A stretch of DNA of 43,784 nt from Oscillospiraceae bacterium. Lineage in GTDB: Bacteria; Bacillota; Clostridia; Oscillospirales; Oscillospiraceae. A program made the translations under genes and the position numbers. The stretch is from NCBI GenBank assembly GCA_016295615.1, contig JAEDKW010000002.1:1-43784 (forward strand), given 5' to 3'. This document shows positions 32,294-40,439 of this stretch, one piece after another (within the stretch, counting starts at the first letter, position 1; each line of letters starts with the position of its first letter). Below the pieces are notes generated by a model. That model ran no database searches, was not told the origin of the DNA, and saw nothing but the letters and a program-made list of their open reading frames with translations.

Positions 32294-32785
32294 TTAAAGC
32301 AGTACCAGCACCAGCATCAGGCTCGCGCTCAGGCACAGTACCGTTGTGAGCCGCTCACGCTCGCGCTGTGCGCGCTCCTGCGTCCCGATGCTGCCGGAAA
32401 GCTCCTCTGCCATGAGCTGCAGCGTCCGCCGCACACCGGTCTCGTCTCCGCCGAGGTTCGCCCCAAGGCGTGCAAAGCGCTCTTTGATGCGCGGCGGCAG
32501 GGACAGCGCCTGTGCGCAGTCGAACCAGCTCTGCGCGAGCGTTTTCCCCAGGCAGAGCTCCCCGCTGACCGCCGTGAAAAATGCTCCTGCGCAGGTTCCG
32601 AAATCCTTGCGCAAAAGCAGCTTCGGCAGCGGCGTCAGAGTAAACGTGATCTCCTTTTCGAGCAGCATCAGCGCCTCGCGCAGCTCGTACTGCGTTTGCA
32701 GCTCCCGGCGTGACGCGCTGAGAAGCGTTCCGCGCAGCAGCATTCCGCCGCCGAGGATCAGCACTCCGCCAAACAGCCGCAGCAT
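32294..32785 (-). CDS. spoIIIAB: Stage III sporulation protein AB
   Basis: A 163-aa protein with an N-terminal helix (MLRLFGGVLILGGGMLL), a central all-helical domain resembling type II secretion GspF pieces (LREALMLLEKEITFTLTPL) and a C-terminal helix (LCLSASLMLVLVLL). It overlaps spoIIIAA by 28 nt. Confidence 0.9.
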   Translation of the reverse strand: MLRLFGGVLILGGGMLLRGTLLSASRRELQTQYELREALMLLEKEITFTLTPLPKLLLRKDFGTCAGAFFTAVSGELCLGKTLAQSWFDCAQALSLPPRIKERFARLGANLGGDETGVRRTLQLMAEELSGSIGTQERAQRERERLTTVLCLSASLMLVLVLL

Positions 32786-33711
32786 TCCAGCTCCTTTACC
32801 TCATACGAGCGCACACCGCAGTCGTTCCGAATGAGCAGGATTCTTTGAAACACGCCCGCGGTGAGCAGCTCCCGCCACAGCGGCTTTCGCAGAAGTTCCG
32901 CCTCGCTCCCGGCGTGGATCGTCGCAAGAAGCCCCACGCCGCAGTTTGCCGCCATGCACATCGCCCGGATATCCTCAGAAACCGTGATCTCGTCGAGGGC
33001 GATGATCTGCGGATTCATGGCGCGCAGCACCATTGGGATCCCGATCGCCTTCGGACAGTCGCACAGAACGTCCGTATGGTTTCCAAGCTCCATCTGCGCG
33101 CGGCCCTGACAGCTCACCGCGATCTCGCCGCGCTCGTCAATGACCGCGACGCGCTGTGCGCGGTGTTCGCTGTCGCCAAGCGACAGGCACCGGATGAGAT
33201 CGCGCAGAAGCGTCGTCTTTCCGCCGCCCGGCGCGGAGAGGATGAGCGTGCTTTGAAACCGCCCGTCCGGCGAAAAGAGCTTCGGCACGCACCCGGTCGC
33301 GATCCCGATCTGCTCACGCACGATGCGCAGCGCAAAGCCGGAAAACTCGCGGATGTTGTACGGCATGCCGTCACGCATCACGAGCGTGCCGCAGATGCCG
33401 AGCCGGAATCCGCCGCGCACGCATAAGTAGCCTTGCCGAATGGACTCCATCGAGGCGTAGCGCGAATAATCCGTGACGGCGGACAGCATCTGCTCGAGAT
33501 CCTCCGGCACTACGATCGCGTCGCGGTTTGACGGCGCAACGCTGATTTCTCCCTCCGGTGTGAGCACCGTCATCGGATGCGCCGTTCTCAGCCGGAGCTC
33601 CTCGGCATATTCCTTCTGCCCGTCCGGCAGGGCAAGTGCAAGCTTACGCAGCCGGTGCGGCAGAAGCTCAGACGCCTGCTCATAACGAGCGATCCTTCCC
33701 CTTTTTTCCAT
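32758..33711 (-). CDS. spoIIIAA: Stage III sporulation protein AA (ATPase)
   Basis: The 317-aa cytosolic ATPase, related to type II/IV secretion ATPases, is thought to power the SpoIIIA channel. It has Walker A SAPGGGKTTLLRDL (about 159-172), Walker B-type VAVIDERGEIA and a switch region with IGIPMVLRAMNPQIIALDE (near 230). The ATG at 33711 has AAAGGAGG about 8 nt away; the ATG nine codons upstream precedes that site. First gene of spoIIIAA-AH. Confidence 0.94.
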   Translation of the reverse strand: MEKRGRIARYEQASELLPHRLRKLALALPDGQKEYAEELRLRTAHPMTVLTPEGEISVAPSNRDAIVVPEDLEQMLSAVTDYSRYASMESIRQGYLCVRGGFRLGICGTLVMRDGMPYNIREFSGFALRIVREQIGIATGCVPKLFSPDGRFQSTLILSAPGGGKTTLLRDLIRCLSLGDSEHRAQRVAVIDERGEIAVSCQGRAQMELGNHTDVLCDCPKAIGIPMVLRAMNPQIIALDEITVSEDIRAMCMAANCGVGLLATIHAGSEAELLRKPLWRELLTAGVFQRILLIRNDCGVRSYEVKELECCGCLAEC

Positions 33712-33736
33712 CTGTCCGCCTCCTTTGTGATACTCC

Positions 33737-33765
33737 ACTTTATGATGCCGCCGCGGGGCTTATGC
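33737..33765 (-). promoter_or_regulatory. Candidate sigma-E promoter of the spoIIIA operon
   Basis: Minus strand GCATAAG (33759-33765), 14-nt spacer, CATAAAGT (33737-33744), resembling the sigma-E pattern (-35 with ATA, -10 CATAnnnT) that drives spoIIIA in Bacillus. No sigma-A promoter is visible in this gap. Confidence 0.5.
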
Positions 33766-33787
33766 ACGGTTTGTCCCTTTTCCGCTC

Positions 33788-33818
33788 AGAAAAAAACGGG
33801 GAAAGCTCCCCCGTTTTT
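33788..33818. terminator. Intrinsic terminator between spoIIIAA and the Cys-rich gene
   Basis: AAAAAACGGGG / CCCCGTTTTTT stem with T runs on both strands, directly after the Cys-rich gene stop. It ends that minus-strand gene and isolates the spoIIIA promoter. Confidence 0.9.
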
Positions 33819-34676
33819 TCAGGACATGCAGCCGCAGCCGTTGGATACGCCGCAGTCGGACGAAACGGCGTTGGGCGGGAAGAACTCGTCGATCGGGAAG
33901 TCCACACCCTCAAAGACCTTGCACGGATCCTCTGCGCAGTTGCTCAGCCCCGCAAGCGTGCAGTCGTTCGAGGGCACGCAATAATCGTACACCGGAATGA
34001 GCAGCTGCGTATCGCGCTGGAGCGAAACCGTGGAGAACTGACCGAGGGAGACGCAGATGCGGCGAATGCTCGACTCATCAAAGATGATCGGCTCGTCGAA
34101 CGCGCCAAGAATGCCCTCGGGTACGCCGGTGAGCACGCCGCAGTCGCACGGGCAGTTGCAGTTGCATTTGCAGTTGTCGGCAAAGCGCGCGCACAGCAGA
34201 ATGGGATCCACCGCCTGCACCACCGCGATGGGAAGATTGGCAGTGAGGTCGAGCGGCACATTGCCCATATTCTCAGCCGGAGCGGAAGAAAATACCTTGG
34301 CGTTGCTCTCGCTGCCGAAAAGCACCACGCGTTTATCGAAGGCGGCAAGACCCTCCACCTCGGTATAGCGCGTGCCGCCGTTCATCGCCTGAAGCGTGAT
34401 GCGGTAGAAAAAGCGCATGTCGACGGTGTAGAAGCCGCGGTTAAAATTGACCGGCTCGACGTCAACAAAGGTGTAGAGCAGCTCTGCGCTGCCGCCGCGA
34501 ATGCTTTGTGCCGTCGCGAGCACGCTCTGTGCCGTTGCCGTGGGGTAAAATCGCAGATCCTCAATGCAGTCCTTATCTCTGCAGGATGAAAAGATCTTTC
34601 TTGTGTGGATACAGACCGCTTCGCGGATCGTATTGCAGTTTCCGCTGGCAGTGCCTGCGACTACTTGATCAGCCAT
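33819..34676 (-). CDS. Conserved clostridial Cys-rich protein, possible spore-coat protein
   Basis: This 285-aa protein has no signal peptide or membrane helix. A compact N-terminal part includes VCIHTRKIFSSCRDKDCIEDL (as TRKIFSSCRDKDCIEDL, about 26-42), then FVDVEPVNFNRGFYTVDMRFF and LFGSESNAKVFSS. A cysteine cluster, CKCNCNCPCDCG (about 169-180), follows, and the end is again Cys/Gly-rich (NGCGCMS). I recall very similar unnamed proteins across spore-forming clostridia but know no proven function. Cysteine clusters and the spore-gene neighbourhood suggest a spore-surface or coat role (inference). The ATG at 34676 has GGAGGT upstream. Confidence 0.65.
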   Translation of the reverse strand: MADQVVAGTASGNCNTIREAVCIHTRKIFSSCRDKDCIEDLRFYPTATAQSVLATAQSIRGGSAELLYTFVDVEPVNFNRGFYTVDMRFFYRITLQAMNGGTRYTEVEGLAAFDKRVVLFGSESNAKVFSSAPAENMGNVPLDLTANLPIAVVQAVDPILLCARFADNCKCNCNCPCDCGVLTGVPEGILGAFDEPIIFDESSIRRICVSLGQFSTVSLQRDTQLLIPVYDYCVPSNDCTLAGLSNCAEDPCKVFEGVDFPIDEFFPPNAVSSDCGVSNGCGCMS

Positions 34677-34768
34677 ATATCCAGATACCTCCTGAATTAA
34701 GTACTATGAAAGTCCGGCTTTTCTGCCGCTTGCTTTCAGTTCAGTCTATGCCGGCGGACGAAAAGGGT

Positions 34769-34791
34769 GCGGCGGAAAGCCGCGTTTTTTT
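34769..34791 (+). terminator. Orphan plus-strand hairpin with T tract
   Basis: GCGGC-GGAAA-GCCGC followed by G and seven T (34769-34791) reads as an intrinsic terminator on the plus strand. No plus-strand gene precedes it. It may stop antisense transcription before the DUF4364 promoter. Confidence 0.45.
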
Positions 34792-34801
34792 CAGATAATC
34801 C

Positions 34802-34830
34802 TATACAAAACCGCGCAAATGCGTTATAAT
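34802..34830 (+). promoter_or_regulatory. Promoter of the DUF4364 gene
   Basis: TATACA (34802-34807), 17-nt spacer, perfect TATAAT (34825-34830), about 60 nt before the gene. Confidence 0.65.
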
Positions 34831-34896
34831 AAGCAAAAGCGGCTGCCGCAGGCGGGAGCGCACACGAGGAGAGACTTTCTGTTGAGGTGAGTGACA

Positions 34897-35433
34897 ATGG
34901 CGCATGTTGGCTTTATTCAGGATAAGCTGGAGATCAAGTTTTTGATCCTCTATGTCGCATCACGGCTCATCGAGCCGGTGCCGTTTGAGGCGATGCAGGA
35001 ACTGACGATGTGCGACGAGGGCATTGACTTTTTTGATTTTTCCGAGTGTCTGAGCGCGCTGGTCTCCTCCGGGCATCTTACGGTCTCTGAGGACGGGCTG
35101 TATGCGATCACGGAAAAGGGACTGCACAACGGCACCATCTGCGAGAGCAGTCTTCCCTACTCCGTGCGTCTGCGCGCGGACAAAAACATCACCATTCATA
35201 ATCAGAAGCTCAAGCGCCGGTCCCAGATCAAATCCGAGATCACACCGCGCGCGAACGGTACCTACACCGTGACGCTCGCGTTCAATGACGACGCGGACGA
35301 GAGCATCTTAAAGATGGAGCTGATGGTGCCCGGGGAGGTCATGGCGCAGGATCTTGCCAAACGCTTCAGGGAAAACGCGGAGCAGCTCTACTCCGGCGTG
35401 CTCAACGCACTGTTTGAAGAGCCGAAGGCGTAA
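34897..35433 (+). CDS. DUF4364 family protein
   Basis: A 178-aa protein with an N-terminal winged-helix-like region (DKLEIKFLILYVASRLIEPV, LVSSGHLTVSEDGLYAITEKG) and a C-terminal beta-rich domain (NGTYTVTLAFNDD, LKMELMVPGEVMAQDLAKRF). Recognised as DUF4364, found in many clostridia; a DNA-binding regulatory role is plausible but unproven. The ATG at 34897 has GAGGTGA 6 nt upstream. Its own promoter and terminator make it monocistronic, facing dnaE. Confidence 0.85.
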   Translation: MAHVGFIQDKLEIKFLILYVASRLIEPVPFEAMQELTMCDEGIDFFDFSECLSALVSSGHLTVSEDGLYAITEKGLHNGTICESSLPYSVRLRADKNITIHNQKLKRRSQIKSEITPRANGTYTVTLAFNDDADESILKMELMVPGEVMAQDLAKRFRENAEQLYSGVLNALFEEPKA

Positions 35434-35434
35434 C

Positions 35435-35469
35435 AAAAGAAGGACTTGCTTTTGCAAGTCCTTCTTTTT
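35435..35469. terminator. Bidirectional terminator between DUF4364 and dnaE
   Basis: AAAAGAAGGACTTGC / GCAAGTCCTTCTTTT with a TTTT loop and flanking A/T tracts ends DUF4364 on plus and the hprK-dnaE unit on minus. Confidence 0.92.
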
Positions 35470-35494
35470 CAGCGTTTTGGGATTTTGGGCTTTT

Positions 35495-38400
35495 TTATTC
35501 TTTGACCACGACATTTTCCTCACCAAGGCGCGCCTTCATCTCCCGAATCAGCGAGTCCTGGAGATTGCAGGTCGTACCGATGAGCTTTCCCGTGTCGGCA
35601 AGACGGATCCTGACGGGATTGCTCCCGCCCTCGAACAGAAAGAGGATCTTTTTGAACATCTCCATCTCAGGGCAGTCCAGCGACGGCATTTTCAGGTACA
35701 GCGTGCGCCGGTCCGTCTGCGGTGCGCTGTCCGCCGCGGTTTCCCCCTGCGCGGTGCCCGTCAGCGGGCGGGCAAAATCGCACATAAGCTGCGGCGCTTT
35801 CTCGTCGCGCACACTGAGCGTTCCGGAAACGCTGATGACCTGCCCCTCCTTGAGGTAGCTGCCGTACTGCTCGAGCACGCGCGTAAAGCAGAGCATCTCC
35901 ATCGAGCCGGTGCCGTCCTCCAGCATGACATACGCCATGAGCGTGTTTTTCTTCGTGGTTTTCGTTTTGCTGGACGTCACAACGCCCGCCAGTCTGACCT
36001 TCTGCCCGTCGGAAAAGCGCGTCGGTCCCTCCTCCTGCGCAAAATCGTCCATGATGCGGCTGATCTGGACCGCACCCGAGGCGCGGGCAAGCTCGCGATA
36101 GCCGTCCATCGGGTGACCTGAGAGGTAGAGCCCCGTTGTCTCCTTCTCCATCGCCATCAGCTCCTGCGCGGAGAATTCGGGCAGGTCGGGCAGCGTCAGA
36201 CTGTTCTGCCGCTCCGTCTGCACACCGAGACCGAAAAAGTCGATCTGTCCTTCAATATTGGCGCGGTTGCCGTTTGCGATGCCGTCCATGACCTTTTCAT
36301 AAACGGCAAGCAGCTGCGAGCGGCGCGCACCGGTGGAGTCAAACGCGCCTGCGCGGATCAGGTTTTCCACCGCGCGCTTGTTCATGTCCGCGCCGTCCAT
36401 ACGCTTGCAGAAATCCTCAAAGTCGGTGAACGGACCGCCTCTCTCGCGCTCGCGCATCATGCGCTGAATCAGTCCGCGGCCGATATTCTTGATCGCGACA
36501 AGACCGAAACGGATGCCGCCGGGCTCGACCGTGAAGCAGTCGGACGAGTGATTGACGTCCGGCGGCAGGAGCGCAATGCCGTTTTCGCGGCACTCTGCAA
36601 AATACTCCGACACCTTGTCGGAGGAGTCGAGCACGGAGGAAAGCAGCGCCGCCATGTACTCTTTCGTATAGTGGCACTTGCAGTACGCCGTCTGATACGC
36701 AACGACGGCATAGGACACCGCGTGCGCCTTATTGAATGCGTAGTTCGCAAAGTCATAGATGTCCTGATAGATCGCCTGCGCCGTCTCCGCAGGGATGCCG
36801 CCCGCCACACAGCCGGCGATGCCGCGCTGCGCATCGCCGTAGATAAACGCCTGTCGCTCGGCTTCGATCTGCTTCGCCTTTTTCTTGGAAATGGCACGGC
36901 GCACCAGATCCGCCTGTCCGAGCGAATAGCCGGCGAGTCGGCGGAAGATCTCAATGACCTGCTCCTGATAGACGATGCAGCCGTAGGTGACGCCGAGGAT
37001 CGGCTCGAGCGAGGGATGCAGGTAGGTCACGAGCTTCGGGTCATGCTTGCTGGCAATGAAGCGCGGGATGGAATCCATGGGACCCGGACGGTAGAGCGCG
37101 ATGATCGCGGTCAGGTCCTCGATGCTCTCGGGCTTCATGCTCGTACACACGCCTGTCATGCCGCTGGATTCCAGCTGGAATACGCCGCTCGTCCTGCCCG
37201 CCTGCAGCATGGCGTAGGTATCCGGGTCATTGTCCGGTATAGACGCAAGTGTAAAGGACTTTTCCTTTTCCTGTATCAGCTTCACCGCATCGTCCAGAAT
37301 GGTGAGGTTCCGAAGACCGAGAAAGTCCATCTTCAGAAGTCCCAGCTCCTCGAGCGTGACCATCGTATACTGGCAGACAATGGTGTCATCATTGCGCGCA
37401 AGCGGCACATAATCCACCACGGGGTCTTTCGTAATGACGACGCCGGCGGCGTGTGTGGAAGCGTGACGCGGCATGCCCTCGAGCGCGCGCGCCGTGTCGA
37501 TGAGCTTTTTGACCTGTTCCTCGCTCTCGTACCTCTCGCGCAGCTCACGCGAGAGCTTCATCGCCTCGTCAAGCGTGATATGCAAAGCGTTTGGAATGAG
37601 CTTTGCGATCACGTCGCAGTCCGCATAGCTCATATTGAGCGCGCGGCCGACGTCGCGAATGACGCCGCGCGCCGCCATGGTGCCGAACGTGACGATCTGC
37701 GCCACATGATCCTCGCCGTACTTGCGGCGCACATATTCAACGACCTCGCCGCGGCGCGTGTCGCCGAAGTCCATGTCGATATCGGGCATGGAAACGCGCT
37801 CCGGGTTCAAAAACCGCTCAAAATACAGCGAATACGGGATCGGATCGATGTCGGTAATGTGCAGACAGTAGGACACCATGCTGCCCGCGGCGCTGCCGCG
37901 CCCGGGACCGACAGGGATGCCAACGCTTCTGGCATAGCGCACAAAATCGGAAACGATGAGAAAATAGTCGGTAAAGCCCATTTTCTCGATCATATCCTGC
38001 TCGTAGGTCAGCTGCCTGCGCAGTGCCTCGCTCCCCTCGCCGTAGCGCTCACGGTAGCCCTTGTCGCAGAGCTCCTTGAAGTAGGAAAAGCTGTCATAGC
38101 CCTCGGGAAGCTTGAATTCCGGCAGGTGATACTTGCCGAAGGTGAATTCGACATTGCACATTTCGGCGATCTTTCCGGTGTTTTCAACCGCCTCGGGATA
38201 CTCGGGAAAGAGCGCCGCCATTTCCTCTGTCGTGCGGAGGTAGAAGTTCTGCGGCTCGTAACGCATGCGGTTCTCGTCATCCACCGTTTTCCCGGTCTGA
38301 ATACACAGCAGAACGTCGTGCGCGTAGGCGTCCTCCTTGCGCAGGTAGTGCGCGTCGTTCGTCACAACGAGCGGCAGACCCGTCTCCTCGTGCAGGCGCA

Positions 38401-38968
38401 AAATGCCCTGGTTGACGATCGCCTGCTCGCGGATGCCGTGATCCTGCAGCTCCAGGTAGAAATGGTCCGGACCGAAGATCTCAGCGAGCGTCAGCGCGTA
38501 TTCCTTCGCGCCCTCATAGCTGCCGCTGCGGAGCCTGCGCGGGATCTCGCCGGCAAGGCAGGCCGACAGGGCGATCAGCCCTTTGCTGTGCTCGCGCAGC
38601 AGCGCAAGGTCGATGCGCGGCTTAATGTAAAAGCCCTCGACATGCGCCATGGAAACGAGGTAGGAAAGGTTGCGGTACCCCTCCTCGTTCTCGCACAGCA
38701 GCACCAGATGGCGCGCCTCGCTGTCAAATTCGTGCTGCTTATCAAAGCGCGTGCGCGGCGCAACATAGACCTCGCAGCCGATGATCGGCTTGATACCTTC
38801 GGCTTTGCAGGCACGGTAAAAGTCGATCGCGCCGTACATCACGCCATGGTCCGTGATGGCGCAGGCGGTCTGCCCCATCTCCTTGACAAGCTTCGGAAGG
38901 TCTTTGATGCGGCAGGCTCCGTCGAGCAGGCTATATTCCGTATGGACGTGAAGGTGGGCAAAGGGCAT
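35495..38968 (-). CDS. dnaE: DNA polymerase III alpha subunit DnaE
   Basis: The 1157-aa DnaE-type polymerase has an N-terminal PHP domain (FAHLHVHTEYSLLDGACRI), the palm motif MPDIDMDFGDTRRGEV (catalytic aspartates about 395-399), a finger/thumb core with GRGSAAGSMVSYCLHI, tandem HhH, and a C-terminal OB-fold (about 985-1075, VRLAGVVTSSKTKTTKK). In Firmicutes DnaE works with PolC, mainly extending primers on the lagging strand. The ATG at 38968 has GAGGAGG 6 nt upstream. Last gene of the hprK-murB-rapZ-whiA unit, 34 nt after the C_GCAxxG gene. Confidence 0.96.
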   Translation of the reverse strand: MPFAHLHVHTEYSLLDGACRIKDLPKLVKEMGQTACAITDHGVMYGAIDFYRACKAEGIKPIIGCEVYVAPRTRFDKQHEFDSEARHLVLLCENEEGYRNLSYLVSMAHVEGFYIKPRIDLALLREHSKGLIALSACLAGEIPRRLRSGSYEGAKEYALTLAEIFGPDHFYLELQDHGIREQAIVNQGILRLHEETGLPLVVTNDAHYLRKEDAYAHDVLLCIQTGKTVDDENRMRYEPQNFYLRTTEEMAALFPEYPEAVENTGKIAEMCNVEFTFGKYHLPEFKLPEGYDSFSYFKELCDKGYRERYGEGSEALRRQLTYEQDMIEKMGFTDYFLIVSDFVRYARSVGIPVGPGRGSAAGSMVSYCLHITDIDPIPYSLYFERFLNPERVSMPDIDMDFGDTRRGEVVEYVRRKYGEDHVAQIVTFGTMAARGVIRDVGRALNMSYADCDVIAKLIPNALHITLDEAMKLSRELRERYESEEQVKKLIDTARALEGMPRHASTHAAGVVITKDPVVDYVPLARNDDTIVCQYTMVTLEELGLLKMDFLGLRNLTILDDAVKLIQEKEKSFTLASIPDNDPDTYAMLQAGRTSGVFQLESSGMTGVCTSMKPESIEDLTAIIALYRPGPMDSIPRFIASKHDPKLVTYLHPSLEPILGVTYGCIVYQEQVIEIFRRLAGYSLGQADLVRRAISKKKAKQIEAERQAFIYGDAQRGIAGCVAGGIPAETAQAIYQDIYDFANYAFNKAHAVSYAVVAYQTAYCKCHYTKEYMAALLSSVLDSSDKVSEYFAECRENGIALLPPDVNHSSDCFTVEPGGIRFGLVAIKNIGRGLIQRMMRERERGGPFTDFEDFCKRMDGADMNKRAVENLIRAGAFDSTGARRSQLLAVYEKVMDGIANGNRANIEGQIDFFGLGVQTERQNSLTLPDLPEFSAQELMAMEKETTGLYLSGHPMDGYRELARASGAVQISRIMDDFAQEEGPTRFSDGQKVRLAGVVTSSKTKTTKKNTLMAYVMLEDGTGSMEMLCFTRVLEQYGSYLKEGQVISVSGTLSVRDEKAPQLMCDFARPLTGTAQGETAADSAPQTDRRTLYLKMPSLDCPEMEMFKKILFLFEGGSNPVRIRLADTGKLIGTTCNLQDSLIREMKARLGEENVVVKE

Positions 38969-39002
38969 GGGGTTCCTCCTCAGTGCACTGTTAAAGCGCG
39001 GT

Positions 39003-39443
39003 TCATCTTTCTTCTTCCATGAGTTCTTCCACGAGTTCGACCGCGGCGGCGATCATGACCGAGCAGTGATTGGTAAGTCCCAACGCCTTGACGGCGGGGG
39101 ACGCCTTCTCATCTCCGCTGCGGTCCTGCAGCAGTTCACGGCAGCGCAGGTGACCGAAGTGCTCCTCAAAGCCCTGCTGAAGCCGCTTGGCGCGCAGCAC
39201 GGCCTTTTTCTTCGCGCTGACGGGATCGCTGAAATCCGCCGGCAGCATCAGATCCAGCGCCATGACCGCGCCGGTGACCGCGCCGCACAGCTCGCCCGTG
39301 CCGGCTCCGCCGCCGAAGCCGCTGCCGAGCTTGCGGTAGGTCTGCTCGTCTAGGCCGAGCCGGTCGGCAAAGGCGGCAAGCACGCTTTGGCAGCAGTTGA
39401 ATCCCTGTTCGTGCGCTTTGATTGCAGTGTGATAACGATTCAT
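39003..39443 (-). CDS. C_GCAxxG_C_C family protein
   Basis: The 146-aa protein has the pattern that names the family: GFNCCQSVLAAF (about 14-25), GSGFGGGAGTGELCGAVTGA (about 40-59), and later conserved Cys residues (LRCRELL, NHCSVMI). The function is not established; a redox or metal role is suggested by the cysteines. The ATG at 39443 follows AAAGGA; a longer open frame reaches upstream but overlaps whiA in another frame. It lies between whiA and dnaE. Confidence 0.9.
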   Translation of the reverse strand: MNRYHTAIKAHEQGFNCCQSVLAAFADRLGLDEQTYRKLGSGFGGGAGTGELCGAVTGAVMALDLMLPADFSDPVSAKKKAVLRAKRLQQGFEEHFGHLRCRELLQDRSGDEKASPAVKALGLTNHCSVMIAAAVELVEELMEEER

Positions 39444-39490
39444 CTGAATGGTTCCTTTCTCTTCCGTATCGGGCGCAGGCACAGCGCGCC

Positions 39491-40390
39491 TCATTTTTCC
39501 TTCGCGATCTCCATCAGCTTGCGGACGCGATGGTTCAGGCAGGATTTTGTCAGCGGCGGGTCGAAGGTCGCCGCGAGTTCGCTGAGCGTCAGCTCGGGCT
39601 GCAAAAGCCGCGCGACCGCCACCTCCTGCAGCTTGACCGGGAGGTCGTTGATCGCCCCCGACTCGGTCAGGCGGGTGAAAGCCTCCACCTGTTCGCGCGA
39701 GGCGCTCACCGCCTTGTCGAGATTTGCCGCATCGCAGTTGACACGGCGGTTGACGGTGTTGCGCATTTCCTTTTCCACCTTGGTCGCCATGAGCTGCATC
39801 GCGCACACCGGCGCGCCGATCAGCGTGAGCAGATCTTCAATATGCTCGCTCTGCTTAAAGTAGGTGACGCTGTTGCTCTGGCGCATCACATGCTTCGGGG
39901 TGAAGCCCATATCGCAAAGAAGCGCTTCGACCTCCTTTGCCGCCTGCAGATGCGAGGTGGCAAGCTCCAGATGATAGCGCTTTTTGGGATCGGTCACACT
40001 TCCGCCGGCGAGAAACGCGCCGCGCAGAAACGCCGTGCGGCAGCACTCCTCCTCCAGCAGGGCAAAATTGACATGCAGCGCAAAATGCGCCTTTCGGTCG
40101 TAGCCAAGCGTGCGGAAGACGGCGGCGAGCTTGTCCTCGTCCGTGATGCGAAACATCAGCTTTCCGCCGTCCTTTTTCTCCGGCAGGGCGTCAAAGCGGA
40201 CGGAAAATGCCTTTTGAAAGAGCCTGGGAAGCCTTGCGGCAAACTCCTCGTTTTCCGTCACGATACGCACCTCGCTGATCGAAAAGCTGTTGGCATAGAG
40301 CAGTACGCCGTACGCCTCGGCGATCGCGCAGCAGTGGCGCGTAAGCGCGGTCTTGCAGACCTCCGCTTTCACCTCATAGGCAAAGGACAT
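39491..40390 (-). CDS. whiA: DNA-binding protein WhiA
   Basis: The 299-aa protein has the WhiA N-terminus MSFAYEVKAEVC, a LAGLIDADG-like domain with RGAFLAGGSVTDPKKRYHLEL (as RGAFLAGGSVTDP) and CDAANLDKAVSASREQVEAF (as CDAANLDKAV), and a C-terminal helix-turn-helix (LTLSELAATFDPPLTKSCLNHR given as LTLSELAATF and KSCLNHRVRKL). WhiA binds DNA and influences cell division and chromosome segregation in Firmicutes. The ATG at 40390 has GGGAGGTG 6 nt away; the GTG three codons earlier has no separate site. It follows rapZ directly, without yvcK between them. Confidence 0.95.
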   Translation of the reverse strand: MSFAYEVKAEVCKTALTRHCCAIAEAYGVLLYANSFSISEVRIVTENEEFAARLPRLFQKAFSVRFDALPEKKDGGKLMFRITDEDKLAAVFRTLGYDRKAHFALHVNFALLEEECCRTAFLRGAFLAGGSVTDPKKRYHLELATSHLQAAKEVEALLCDMGFTPKHVMRQSNSVTYFKQSEHIEDLLTLIGAPVCAMQLMATKVEKEMRNTVNRRVNCDAANLDKAVSASREQVEAFTRLTESGAINDLPVKLQEVAVARLLQPELTLSELAATFDPPLTKSCLNHRVRKLMEIAKEK

Positions 40391-40439
40391 CGCGTCCACC
40401 TCCCCCCATAACTGCGCCGCAGGCGGCAGCGCAGGTTCT

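Noticed and set aside
34707..34799. A 30-codon plus-strand ORF before the DUF4364 promoter, ending at the orphan terminator
   Set aside because: It has no ribosome binding site and no recognisable promoter, and it overlaps the hairpin itself.
36548..39022. A very long plus-strand open frame (over 800 codons) opposite dnaE
   Set aside because: It is the antisense shadow of a GC-rich, strongly codon-biased gene; it has no recognisable domain or ribosome binding site. Similar long plus-strand frames opposite tyrS, tgt and recN were rejected for the same reason.
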